The notes under the pieces: generated by a model | What the model saw: only the letters and a program-made list of their open reading frames with translations | Databases searched by the model: none | What the model was told of the DNA's origin: nothing | Made by a program: the position numbers and the translations under genes | Source of the DNA: Heliopora coerulea | Taxonomy: Eukaryota; Cnidaria; Anthozoa; Scleralcyonacea; Helioporidae | NCBI GenBank assembly: GCA_030142905.1 | Contig: JASJOG010000580.1 | Coordinates: forward strand, 40,001 to 104,000 | Length of the DNA stretch: 64,000 bases | Direction: 5' to 3' | Shown: in pieces, positions 52,713-63,871 of the stretch | Position numbering within the stretch: position 1 is the stretch's first letter | How the letters are laid out: the number at the start of each line of letters is the position of its first letter

Positions 52713-54011
52713 CAGTCAAACCTGTATTAAGCGGACACCCTCGGGGAACAGGCTAGTGTCCGCTTAATACAGGTGTCCGCTTAACAGAGGTTCTCGTCAC
52801 CAGGCCCCTCCCCCCGTGGTACGAGCTGGGTCTTACCACCAGCAGCAGTACGATCAACAATGGATTCTTTTCTAAGAGTATCACAGGAATGTTTTTCCTT
52901 TTTATAGCAAGTGATACAATAAGCCACAGAAGCGCCTGCTTTCCATCCAGGTGTCTCTTCTGATGCGTAGACAGAATAATTGTCTGATTTATTGCAAGTC
53001 GAAACATCACACGTCAGACATCTATACTTTGTCTCTTGTTTGCAATTCCAGCACGCGCCAGCAGATTCAAAAGCAGTTGCACCAGCCATACACCGTAGTC
53101 AGGGCAAGTCAGGTCATTACTTGAGCATAATAAGACGCAAGATGTGTAATACGATACACGAGCCTTATAGGCAATGACAGCCGCCATAACTAGCCGAATA
53201 ACACTGAATGTTACAAACGAGATAATGTCTTCTGAAATTGTGGTCGTAAAATCGTTCGTACGAGGGTATCATGCATACATGGAAATCTGGAATCCGAAAA
53301 TCGACGAGGAATATTAATTGAAACGTAAACCTAGGAATACAACTGATGAAAATGCAGTTGCGTTGTTAAAACAACAGTTGTGTCTTGTGAGATGAAAACT
53401 GGATGCGCTCATCCTAACAATGTGTCTGCTAACATGGAGGTTGTTGGGCACATTCCAAAACTAATGGCAGTGTGGGTCACAAAGTTTCTCAAACGACAAA
53501 CGAATACTGCAAAGTTATAATCAAAGGGAAACGGATAAATAGAGGTGCTGGATAAGGCTTGGAAATTCCTTGTTTATACGAGTTCCGAGGAGATCGGTTT
53601 TCATGCGAATGGTTGACCAATAAACTATCCAAGGAAAACTTTGACATTGAGAAGTAAACTGAAGAAAATTTTATTGTTTGATGTAAAAATCTTATCTCAA
53701 CGCACATGTAATAATATGTAGTCGAATTAACAAATAGACTTTGAACCGATTGACAAATATCGTCATTAACATAGTGACTAACGTTATGTCTGTACAGATT
53801 ATGAAAAATTAGGAAAATTTTGTCCGTTTAACACAGGTTTTTTGTGTCTTTATTTGCTAATTTATGTGTCCGCGTCCGCTTAATAGAGGTGTCCGCTTGA
53901 TAGAGGTTTCATTAATAGGAATTATATGAGATTCAATTCGGGACTTTACAAAGTGTCCGCTTAATACAGGGTGTCCGCTTAATGCAGGGCCGCTTAATAC
54001 AGGTTTGACTG
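52713..54011 (-). mobile_element. pogo/Tigger-like DNA transposon derivative
   Basis: Ends CAGTCAAACCTGTATTAAGC and its complement (53990-54011), TA on both sides (52711-52712 and 54012-54013). Subterminal repeats of GTGTCCGCTTAATACAGG occur at both ends. CAGTCAAACCT-type ends are typical of pogo/Tigger. No DDE transposase is visible; only the Cys-rich ORF below. Confidence 0.8.
52781..53089 (-). CDS. Cysteine-rich putative zinc-binding protein inside the pogo-like element
   Basis: 102 codons from ATG at 53089. Cys pairs are spaced like a binuclear zinc domain: CWNCKQETKYRCLTCDVSTC, then AYCITCYKKEKHSC. The tail runs into the element's terminal repeat (PRGEGPGDENLC), so the stop is supplied by repeat sequence. 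It resembles Cys-rich C-terminal domains fused to DDE transposases in cnidarian elements (from memory, not verified), so it may be the last exon of a deleted transposase. Not certain to be expressed. Confidence 0.5.
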   Translation of the reverse strand: MAGATAFESAGACWNCKQETKYRCLTCDVSTCNKSDNYSVYASEETPGWKAGASVAYCITCYKKEKHSCDTLRKESIVDRTAAGGKTQLVPRGEGPGDENLC

Positions 54012-54013
54012 TA

Positions 54014-55515
54014 GTTTCTTTTCTCTCTCTGATGAATTATTTTTCTGTCAGCTTAATCTAAGGCTTGGATTGCGACTCAAGCGACTAATCGCAAATATAG
54101 GATTATTGCAATATTTGCGATTGCGATTCTTGCTATTCTAACGATTTAATGGAAACCAGTGAACTCTAAGAAGACTTTTTAGAGTTCAATGATGGAAACC
54201 AGGCTTGCACCTTCAGGTTGCGACCCTGGGACCTGTTGCACTACTTGCTGGGGTACGTCAATAACACATGGAGTAGAAGATGCCGCTAAAATGTAAGATC
54301 ACACTTTTGGGGTAGGTTTTACGAGAACGGGTCTCGAACATTTAATAATTTGTTAATATAGGTTGAACTTGCATTGTACAAGAAGTTACATAGTTCACAT
54401 ACGTCGGTGTGCTAAAGTGAAAGTTCATCATCGCTGTCGTCTACCAGATTGCCTTGAACCAGGCTTGTAAGAGAATTACTTCGCATTACTAGCTCTTTTA
54501 TCTTTATCCCTTTGAGACAACTTCAGTACGGGACAAAACTAAAACGCTTGTCGCTTCAGCACGTAAGAGATCAAACAAACGTAACTCTCCTAAAGTTAGC
54601 TTCAGTCATTCACAGTTTTCTTGTTTGAATTGCTTTTCAGGAATATTTAAGGACGTAGAACCAAAGGAAGGTGGAACCTATGTCACTCTGGTCACAGCAG
54701 CAAAAGTTAAAAGTAATTAGATAAAAAACAGTTATCATTCTTTTAGTTGGAATCAAATAGGTATGACAGTTTTACTTATAAAAACTTAGCTGGGGCCGTT
54801 GGCATATTTTACTGGTGCATTTTCCTGCAGAGCAGTTTTTAAATTTTACCATGTATTAAATTTTACCATATTTTACCATGTAGCATCATGTACAGTGTTC
54901 AGGTAAAATGGTTGAGCATTGCATATCACTAGATGTTTGTTTGTTTTCAAATTTTGTCAGGTAACGGTTTATTCTTAAAAGTATCCCAAATTGCCGAAGG
55001 TTAATCCAAGTAATTAAATTTCAAGCCATACGTAGAAGTTTTGATGTATAAACATGTGGTTCACATGCATTGAGTTCTCTTTGTTAATGGAGTTGCTGCT
55101 CACAGAAAGTTAAGCAAAGATGGCCAGCCGTGAAAGGTGAATTTAGTGTACCTGTTTCACTCCTCACATAAACTTCTGTATCTGTTCTAGCCTTCTTCAA
55201 TACTGCCAGTGTTTGTTTGGTCTGGCATTAAGCAAGCTGCCAATTTGAACACACTGCAATAAATGCAGTCATTGCCATTAAATTGCCACTTTAACTTGTA
55301 TGTTTCAAAAGGGGGTTGTTGAAATATGATATCTATTCCCTTCTCAAGTTGAAACTTTATGTGCAAAGTATAATAGGATTCATGGTAACAACCAGTGTTG
55401 GGTGTCCCATTAGGAGTTTCCTTAAATGGGACTATTAAATTTCACCTTGCTTGTAACTCAAAATTTGACATCTTGATACTGTTATGTGCTGCTATAGTTA
55501 GGTGAGAGTTCATAC
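54014..55515. other. Mostly unannotated
   Basis: A strong splice acceptor (TTGAATTGCTTTTCAG at 54625-54640) precedes a short plus-strand open segment ending ACAGCAGCAAAAGTTAAAAG. Repeated GCAAATAT / TTGCGATTGCGATT motifs occur near 54090-54140. No gene can be named. Confidence 0.4.
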
Positions 55516-55633
55516 CTGTGATTGTTGACATCATCATCCTTGCTGTATATGTCCACAGCCTCTACTATTTCTTCCAAATACCTATCAACCTCAAACTTTG
55601 TTGCAGAGTAAGTTAGTTGCAGTCTTTGCTTAC
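55516..55633 (-). CDS. Putative coding exon, product unrecognised
   Basis: 118 nt with acceptor TTTATTCTTTTACAG and donor GTATGA, phase 1 in and 2 out. It encodes KQRLQLTYSATKFEVDRYLE then EIVEAVDIYSKDDDVNNH. Surrounding intron-like DNA has stops in all frames. It lies upstream of NCAPH2 on the same strand, so it must belong to another minus-strand gene. I do not recognise the protein. Confidence 0.5.
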
Positions 55634-58620
55634 CTGTAAAAGAATAAACTTTAACAACAGGTTTATATATAACTAAAGAATGCTTCAGTCTACAATTGGT
55701 ATTTTTTCTTTCTTTGAAGACTTGATCATGTATTTGAAGTAGAGGTTGTTAAAATGCCATGATATAAACCAAGAATTAAAATATGTTTGCATGAAATTCT
55801 ATCAAGACTGGCAAGAACTATTTAAAAAAAAAAGCCACCTAAATATTGCAAACTAGAAAAGAAATCTAGTGAATGATATGCCACGGTGAACCTGTTTATG
55901 TTAATGTATATTAGTTGATGAATTTATTTTTGAATATTTTATTCCATGAATGCCTATAAATAGAAATTAACTCATTAGTGGGCAAGGATGCAGTTTAAGC
56001 TGTTCACTCTGGCTAATCCTTGATGATTATATTTAGTGCAGACATGGACCCTGTCAGTTTCACCTTTCTTTTTTTATAAAGTGTACAGTAAGTCCTTGGC
56101 CATTTCATCAATTGATTTTGATATGTTGGTTGTTGGTAAAAACTCGGGTCCCAAATTTTTATCAGGGTTCAGAACCAAGAACACAAAGACTTGTTAATGA
56201 TGCCCTCGTTTAGGGGACATTTTTGGAGGTTTTCCAGCAGTCCAGTTACGTGAGTCCACTTACATGAGTCAGTGTTCCCATTGCTTGTGTCACAGTAGAT
56301 TGTTGGTGCAAACAGGCAGTGTACTGCTACTGGGGTGCATCTAAAGGGGAAGATTGGGGGTTTGCAACCCCTACCCTTTCTGTTGATCTCATGTGTGTCC
56401 TTTTATAGACAGCTTTCTGCCTTCATTTCCTAAAGCCACATACATAGATCTACTTTTCTAGAAATGATCAAAATTGCCACAATAGTACCTTGATACTACC
56501 ATCTGTTATCCAAAATTCCTTGTTAGGCCCCTGTAATATAATGTAGTCTGTAAGTTGTTGAGCAAAATTATCAATCACTGGAAAGCTGCAAGCAAGGCTT
56601 AGCAGCCTACCAGCAGTTAGCATGACCAAAATAAGGAAAACTGCAGTGAGGTTTTGTCAAGGCTGATAATAACCTATTTTCTGGACAATAAACCACACTG
56701 TTGTATGAACAACAGTGCCCATTAAACCACACCGTTATATAAACCACAGTTAGGTAAATTGCACTGTTAAATAAACCACATCAACAGTTGAACTGATCTT
56801 TTTTATCCTGTACCTTCAGTTTAGCTTGTAAAAGAATCCAAATATTTGAAACTTTTGATAAAGTATTTGACATTTTAATATGCATACTCATGGGAAATTT
56901 TCAATGTTCATGTTCAATAAGTTTTTTATGTTCGATCATGTTCAATTACAGTAATAAGCTCTTGTCAGATTCTGACAGGTGATGAAATATTTCAGACTCA
57001 TAACAAAAGCTTAACTTTCACTGTGCTTCTCAACATGAAATCTATTTGAAATAGGGAAACAAATATTTTTGAGATATTGCCAAGATTGCACACCAGTATC
57101 CACTTTATAAAATACAACACATGATGCAAGAGTGTGGAACAGTCCAAAAGTTGAGTGGTCCTATATTTTCTTAAATTGTACAATATTTACAGTCTTGTTT
57201 AAGGTAATGTTATACATATGATTTTTAAACACATGTTCCAAAAATACAATAAAAATCACAAAAATGGTAATGCAACATGTTACGTTAAGTCGTTCTGTGT
57301 TTAGGTTGTAATAGGTATTAGTAAATTGATTTGTAAATTGTAAGTTTTTCTTAGAATATGGAAGAAAAATCTTGTATGTAAAAAATGTTTCATTTATTCA
57401 AACATTAACTGCACCGGTGTATAAACCACATGTCATTAGATTTTGGAGAAAAGTTGCAGTTCGTAGTCCAAAAATGCAGTAGTTACTCTAAAGTTTCATT
57501 GGGGAGAATGCTGCAACAAACTTCAAAATTTAATTTTTGCCCAAATTAATCACTTCTACCTTGGTGACTGTAATTTTTATAAGACAGATTTTCTGAAATC
57601 TTACTTCCTTGCTAAAATTTTATTTGCGAGTTTCACTTGTATTCTGTAGATTTAAACTTTAAAGTCACATTGCTTTGTGACTGACGACTTCACCCTCTGT
57701 GGAATTTTTAGTTCTGTTTACTGTCTGCAAAATCTGCAGACATTAGAAAAATCATTTATCATCTCTAGCCAAGGCATTCATTATTCTAAGTGTTGTGGAA
57801 TCGATGACAGCACTTGTTGGCATGCTTGTGAACAGCTAGAGTAAGAGTTTATTGATCTAATACTGGTTGACAGTACTCAACAGTGAAACACTTATCACCT
57901 TTAGTTGCCAATGTTCTGCTACATCGTTTTGTTTTTCAACAGAAAATGAGTCCTTGAGCACTGTTAAAATTTTCTTTTTGTTATTCTACTGTTTAAAGGA
58001 TCAGATGATCTTAACTTCATCTGTGCCTGCTCCTTTTGGTGGAATTCTTTTATTTATTGTAAACTATTGAGTTATACATTTTAAGTTTTAAGGTCTTAGA
58101 TTCTTACAAAATTATATCGTGCTATAATTCATCAAACTGTACTACAGTGCATTTGAATTTTGGAAATTTTCCTGCCACCTTAGCCTTTTCTTGTTAGTGA
58201 AAAGCAAAAGGTGTAAAGGCCCTGCTCTATCAGGTCAATTATTAAATGGTAGTCAAGTTTTATTTTTTTTTTTAAACTTTAATGCATACAACAATACAAA
58301 ACGAATGATTTATTAATCAGTGCTGTGTTATATCAGCAGTAAAAATTAAAAGTTGTAATGACAGTCAGTAATTCATCCATTGCAAGCTGAACCCAAAACG
58401 TTGTTTGATGCATGGCATGTGCTATTAACATTTTAATTGTTTTCATCTTCCAATGTAATTGCAGCTGAATGTTTATTCACTGTTGCAGGTTTCAACGGTT
58501 AATACTGCATGGTTTGCTGTATCAGTCCAGTATGAGATACGTCTTATCCAAGGAAAGTCAACTGTGGGCAACAGAAAAGAAATAGAAAATAACTGCAAGA
58601 CTTTTGGAAAATGGAACTGA
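55634..58620. other. AT-rich, mostly unannotated
   Basis: Repeated ATAAACCACA motifs at 56690-56780 and again near 57421 suggest the ends of a degraded repeat. A plus-strand open segment with acceptor TTCACTGTTGCAG near 58476-58488 is too weak to call. Nothing else recognised. Confidence 0.4.
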
Positions 58621-58631
58621 AAGTGGAATAG

Positions 58632-58953
58632 AGCGGGATTTGAACTCGCACCTTCGGGATACCGGTCCGCCGCTCTACCTGTTGAGCTATCGAGTCCACA
58701 GGGATTGGAGGCGAGTTTTTATCCAATTTAAGTGCACGAGATATTCTCGCGACAACTTAACGCTATCCATGAGGATGGATGTGCAGTGTTTCAGTTCTGT
58801 TTCAGAATCATTCTCAGGGTATTATGAAACGAAACTTCACAATTAACCTACACTGCCGAAGTCAACTGAAAAATCCCGAGTTCAAATCCCGCTCGAGTCA
58901 ACATTTTTCAGTTGACTTCAGCAGTGTAGGTTAATTGTGAAGTTTCGTTTCAT
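58632..58953. mobile_element. tRNA-SINE foldback with 11-bp target-site duplication
   Basis: AAGTGGAATAG flanks the insertion exactly (58621-58631 and 58954-58964). The left end is a minus-oriented tRNA-like head (GATAGCTCAACAGGTAGAGC, B box GTGCGAGTTCAAATCCCGCT on the minus strand). At the right, 52-bp arms at 58821-58873 and 58903-58953 are inverted around a second, plus-oriented GAGTTCAAATCCCGCTCGAG. One insertion thus carries two SINE ends in opposite orientation. Confidence 0.8.
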
Positions 58954-58964
58954 AAGTGGAATAG

Positions 58965-60083
58965 CACCGTTCAAAACAGTTGTGAAATTTCAGGTACCAT
59001 ATTTAAATTGTTACTAAATCAAGTCGTTTGGTGGGGCTGAGATGTAATTGCAAAATTTGGATATTCTGTGAAGCAACTGCTCCACCCTGTTACAAAGTCT
59101 TTGAGTACAGTGTCACAAGCAATGCTCTACAGCAAACTTGTACAATTATGCACTCCAAACACAAGCCGTTTCTTGTGTCTTCACAGCTTTTCTATTTTGA
59201 TTTTCTATCTTGAATGTGTACCACATTGGTTACTACAATGAATATTATGCAAAGAAGTTGCAAGGTGATTGACATCATTTATAGTTGAAGCTGTCTTTGG
59301 AAATTGGTGTACAATTTTACTGTACTGTTTTGCAATAATGGTGTTTTAATTACCTACTAAATCTTGCAGACTTTGTTTCTGTTTGTCAAAAAAAAACAAA
59401 AAGAAATTGGGTTCACTAATGATCCATCCTTTAAGGTCAAGTATCTTTATTTATACTGGATAACTCTATCATCCACCTAAGCTATTCTCCCTAGAGGTCC
59501 AGCAAGGGCCACTCCTCGCGGATCCAGTTTTACTACAGGAGCAAACTGGAGTACTTGGAGAAAAACTGCTGTACTTGTTTGGGTGAAGCTGGACAACGCT
59601 CTTACAGGACCAGAGGCTGAAATCAAACCTGCCTTGTAGTGTTACAATACATTTCTTGGACATGACTTTAATCACTTGGTTTTGAGCCAGTTTATAAGCA
59701 GTTAGGGCTCTGTTGTTAAATGGCGGTTAGCTTAGTCCTGAATTAGTAATTGTAAACATTTTATGGACATACGTTGACATGCAGACTTACAGGAAGGTGG
59801 ATTCAGAAAGGTGTCATCCTATAGCACTTAGGCGGCGGAATAGGTGGGACTAGGAGGACTATTGCTTCCGAATATTTCATACAAGGAGGCTAAGCCGCCC
59901 CAAAGGAAGGAAATGCTGCTTCACATATTCCTTTATCGAATTTTGTGAAATTCTGGTGGGTTGTCAGGAGTATGCACCGTTACTGTTCTATCTTTTCGTA
60001 AGCAATAATCCCCTCAATATCAAACATCTTACGCCGCCAATACTTCAATATTTGAACTCTGCTCATCAACCTACAATGTACGG
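58965..60083. other. Unannotated, possible LINE/SINE remnant
   Basis: 59440-59690 has an organised, less AT-rich stretch (GGAGCAAACTGGAGTACTTG, GTTTGGGTGAAGCTGGACAA) that looks repeat-derived but was not identified. Confidence 0.35.
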
Positions 60084-60718
60084 TAGGGCTGCACCGGATT
60101 GTGATTTTTACTATCCGACCGGATACCATAATATTCGATTCATAATTACGTTAATAAATCACCCATTTTCAGTTTTGCCTAAGATTCTTGCTCTCGTGCG
60201 TAACTGTTAGAGCTGCACTGTGGAGACTGTTATTGGTTATTACACGGAAATATATGTTGAATTGCCTTAGACTATGTCGGAAACGTCACATATTCGAAAC
60301 AGCGTTTGTACTAAATTTGTTATCACAATGGCTCGGTGTGATCTCTGACAAGGTCGACAGTTAATCTTAAAATAAATACAATTAGCAAGCGGAAGACGCA
60401 AACAGCCATTAAACAACGTAACGAGGGCGATTTTTTAAAGTTTCATATTCTCATTTCTGGCTCCAAACAAATAGGTGGAGAAAGAGTTAACGCTTCACGT
60501 TTTTTATAATTGGCGCAAGAACGTCTTCACACAATCCTACATATTGCAATCTTCAATTGATAGTTAATACCTTTTGTTTATGGTGGTTTAATGCATGAAG
60601 TAGAAACTAGCCACCAAACAGCTACTTTTGTGCCTTTTTGTACCATCAATGCATTTTTGTAGAAAACTAAATTAAATATCCGGCAATCCGGCCGGATACT
60701 AAATCCGGTGCACCCCTA
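60084..60718. mobile_element. hAT-type non-autonomous element
   Basis: Ends TAGGGCTGCACCGGATT and AATCCGGTGCACCCCTA, flanked by ATGTACGG (60076-60083) and ATATACGG (60719-60726), an 8-bp duplication with one change. Internal GACCGGATACC and GCCGGATACTAAATCCGG motifs. No transposase. Confidence 0.85.
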
Positions 60719-60852
60719 ATATACGGAACTAAAAATCAGGTCTAATGGACTTCTAATACTCATTAATAATTCGTAAAGAAAACAAACGAAAGTAATGCTT
60801 AATCAAGTGCTGTAAATAATTATGGTAGAGAAGTTTAACACATTAACACTGT

Positions 60853-61159
60853 CTTCGTAATTCGCCTCGGCATTCGGCAAATGCCGAGGTAAATTACGAT
60901 TTTTCAGGTTCACTACTTCTTTCAGTGTCTGCTTAAATATTCTTCTTGCAAATACTGTTCGAAAATTGCTATTTGGCCATCATCAGAATAGGCGCAATTT
61001 TGTTCAATCGTGCGTGCGTGAGTGTCAGTTGTGACCACAGTGTTCAGCCGAAAGGTTTGCCGAACTGTGCTGAAGCGATTGCCGAAGTAACGTACGGTAA
61101 ATTTATTATGTTCCTCGGCAGAAAAAATTGCCGATTAAAAAAATAGTTGAATTACGAAG
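60853..61159. mobile_element. Short MITE with hairpin
   Basis: CTTCGTAATTC at the left and its complement at the right end. The left subterminal region is a hairpin (CCTCGGCATTCGGCAAATGCCGAGG). No ORF. Confidence 0.6.
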
Positions 61160-61256
61160 GCTGTTTTCAACCACTGATGTTTTACTGATCAGTTCTGTGT
61201 CACATTTACAAGCACTACTGCTGCATTTTGCATCGGGGTTTTCATGATAAAATTGC

Positions 61257-61340
61257 TTTCTTTTTGCCTTCTCAATCGTTAGAAACTTTTTGCCTTCTCA
61301 ATCGTTAGAAACTTTTTACCTTCTCAATCGTTAGAAACTT
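61257..61340. repeat. 26-bp tandem repeat, three units
   Basis: TTTTTGCCTTCTCAATCGTT plus AGAAAC, repeated three times with one substitution, then a partial unit. Confidence 0.9.
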
Positions 61341-61812
61341 TTTGCCATATTCGAAAGATGACTATGCAAGTTTAGCAAGTAATTCACCAAAGTCGCGTCC
61401 GTTCTGCATCGTGACATAAAGACCTTTGGGGTGGACTCCTGTCTGTATTTGCTGATACGGGACGGCCACTTACAGCTCAATTTGTTGGAGGGACTGCTGC
61501 AACAGAAGCATTCAAAATCTTCTTGCTTGTCGCTAAGATGCAACAAATGCATGATGTCACAATGATAGAATTTGGGAAAAATGGCTATAAATTGCTATTG
61601 ATTTTATCTAACGTCGCTTGACATCATTGAATTTAAAGGTAAAAATAAATCCCCTGACGGGAAAAGTTGTGTACATTAGACTTTTATTGTGGCGAACGTC
61701 GGACGATCTTGTTAAGCGAAATGGGACCACTGGACCTTAAAGGGTTCATAATCGAGGAGTACAAATTATCATTGAAACAATCATTGAGACGTAGTAAATA
61801 TCACTTGTAGTA

Positions 61813-61945
61813 ATATAAAGATCAAAGCCCAGCTCAGAATTCGTAAATGACTTAAAACTTTTCGAGTTGCCTCTTACTATGGCGATACATTTACGAATTC
61901 TGAGCTGGGCTCTGATCTTTATATTGCGATTGCGCTTTCCGCCCG
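61813..61945. repeat. 38-bp inverted repeat with PLE terminal block
   Basis: Arms 61813-61850 and 61889-61926 (CAGCTCAGAATTCGTAAATG and complement). The right arm continues into CTTTCCGCCCGG as at 16948-17010 and 36600-36660. Confidence 0.8.
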
Positions 61946-61954
61946 GTGTAACAG

Positions 61955-62106
61955 GCCATAGTATACCCCCAGTCTGGACTATACCTGGGATTAAAGGGGC
62001 CTAGGCTAGATTATACCCCGGGTATATTATGGCCTAGGCCAATTTATACTCCGGGGTATAAATTGGCCTAGGCCAATTCATACCCCTCGGGCCAGATTAT
62101 ACCCCC
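61955..62106. repeat. Palindromic TATACCCC / GGCCTAGGCC array
   Basis: At least six TATACCCC or complementary GGGGTATA motifs and four GGCCTAGG motifs, including the palindromes TTTATACTCCGGGGTATAAA and GGCCTAGGCC. See the findings. Confidence 0.85.
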
Positions 62107-62487
62107 ATGATATCAGTAGTGTTGAGTGATATACACAAGAATTACTTAATTTTCTAACATTTTATTTGGGGTTTAGCTTTGTCAGGTAAGTTAAGTAAGA
62201 AAGCTACCTGACTTAAATCTCAAAATTCTAAACACGTAGACTTTTATTACTTCAACCAGAAAAACTTCAATCAGTAAAAATATTAGACTTCCACAAAGAT
62301 CAAAGATTACTACCACACTTCTCAGTAGTGTTTACACATTAACATAAAAGCACATACCAAAAACATTATAATGCAATTGTAACATAATCAATTAATATAA
62401 TTGTTCATAATATAATGAAAGTCATAACGTCCTGAAACTTCAACTTCTAAGACTAGTAAGTCTTCACTGCAATATAAATGTTCAAAG
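62107..62487. other. AT-rich flank, probable retrotransposon 3' region
   Basis: Non-coding on both strands. A short hairpin (TCAGGTAAGTTAAGTAAG / AGCTACCTGA) lies near 62181-62212. Confidence 0.4.
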
Positions 62488-63447
62488 TTAAACACTGATA
62501 ACAACATCAAAATGATCATGCTTGTTTTTAAGATAAAGTGCATGTTCTGTTGTTAACTGCAGATTGAAGCTTGCGGGATAGGTCAGCCAATCCATGGAGT
62601 CACCGACTTTTGTGTGGATGACGATGTCGCAACTCAACAGATTTGCTGTGGCCATGATCTCTGCATCGGTTGCCCAGACTCCATCACGAGAGACGCCAGA
62701 GGTGTTCACGTATTCATTCACATTTTGGTTCAAGTAGTCCTGTAGTTTTTTTGTCAATTCAGTGTTCATGTGGTGGATGCCTTTATCTCTGAGAAGGGAG
62801 TGGTTGTCCTCTGATCCTGTCAGGATGTAGCTGATGGCGCGGAAGTAGCAGTTCCCATCACCTTTGGTTTTATATATACGCCGTGGTTGTCCAAGGTCTC
62901 TTGTGCGTCCATAGTACACAACCTTACCAAACATAAGGCCAAGAGTGGTGCTAAGATACTTCCTTCCTGAACTTGGTAGTGGGTTGAAAGTCTTGGTGTG
63001 CTTGTGTTTCTGTGAGATGTACATGTCATCATTGTCTGGTTCTTCGCGTGGTCTTTTGAGTGTCTTTTGCTTTGGGCTGTCATTGGCAGAGTCACTAGGA
63101 CAATCATCAGGGGACTGGGGTGGTGGAGAAGCCCCTTCATCCTGGTAAATCTTAAGGTTGCTGGCATGGTAGGTGTTGCTCAGTATCTTGCCAGTCTTAT
63201 TTTTCTTGAGTTTTACTCGTCCCTTGGTCAAGGATTCCACAACTAAGTAGGGTCCAATCCAGCGTGGTTCCATCTTTGAACCCATGCGATGAATACGGCG
63301 CTGATTCTTGATATAAACGATGGAGCCAGCAGTTATTTCTTTGTTGTTGTTGTGTCGGCGATCAAAGGCACGCTTTTGGTGTTCCTGTGCAGAGTAGATG
63401 TTGGTATTGACGGTTGAGCGCAGCTTTTTGAAAATCAAAAGTCAAGA
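62488..63447 (-). CDS. Retrotransposon integrase C-terminus fused to OTU cysteine protease, 5' partial
   Basis: Open minus-strand frame after a TGA near 63447; no ATG at the start (first possible codon is TTG), so the upstream pol is missing or in another exon. Residues 1-100: integrase C-terminal (SH3-like) region of Ty3/gypsy type, with AFDRRHNNNKEITAGSIVYI, EPRWIGPYLVVESLTKGRVK and NTYHASNLKIY. Residues about 100-165: proline/acid-rich linker. Residues about 185-315: OTU domain with GDGNCYFRAISYILTG (catalytic Cys, preceding Asp) and a C-terminal HDHFDVVI (catalytic His). OTU enzymes remove ubiquitin; here it would be released or carried by the element polyprotein (inference). No internal stop. 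Confidence 0.85.
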
Positions 63448-63630
63448 TTATCACTTATAGTATTTAATTTTCCGAAACTTCTCTTATTTTATTTCTTTAA
63501 GTTTTCGATAATTCTTGGTGAACTGGATATTTCAATCAAGTCAACTGCATTATAGCGAGAAATGAAATTATTGACGCAGGTTGACTTAACATTAAGTACA
63601 AATTTAGCGTGTTGAGGAAGTATTTTAATG
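63448..63630. other. AT-rich spacer
   Basis: No feature recognised between the OTU ORF and the SINE repeats. Confidence 0.5.
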
Positions 63631-63871
63631 ATTGAAGCAGTTTGATGTTTGAGAAACGCGAGAGCTTGGATATATTAAGGTAGATGAACGCTCTTCAAGT
63701 TCGATACTCAGAAAATTGATTTCTGAGCCCCAGACGGGGATCGAACCCGCAACCTTCTGATGACCGGTTAGACGTTCTAACCATTGAGCTACTGAGATTC
63801 AGATGGTGCGCTAAGGTGCAAATTCGATATATATGTGCGACCTAAGCGGAAGCCATCACACATTAATAATA
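63631..63871 (-). mobile_element. tRNA-derived SINE, tandem copy 1
   Basis: Minus-strand SINE: leader ATGGCTTCCGCTTAGGTCGC, A box CAGTAGCTCAATGGTTAGAA, B box GCGGGTTCGATCCCCGTCTG, then a 3' body ending ATCAAACTGCTTCAAT. A direct second unit follows after exactly 241 bp. Confidence 0.9.

Noticed and set aside
52526..54720. Small selenoprotein read through TGA
   Set aside because: An ATG-xxx-TGA frame followed by plausible peptide exists, but no SECIS was identified, there is no homologue, and the frame is short. Treated as chance or UTR.
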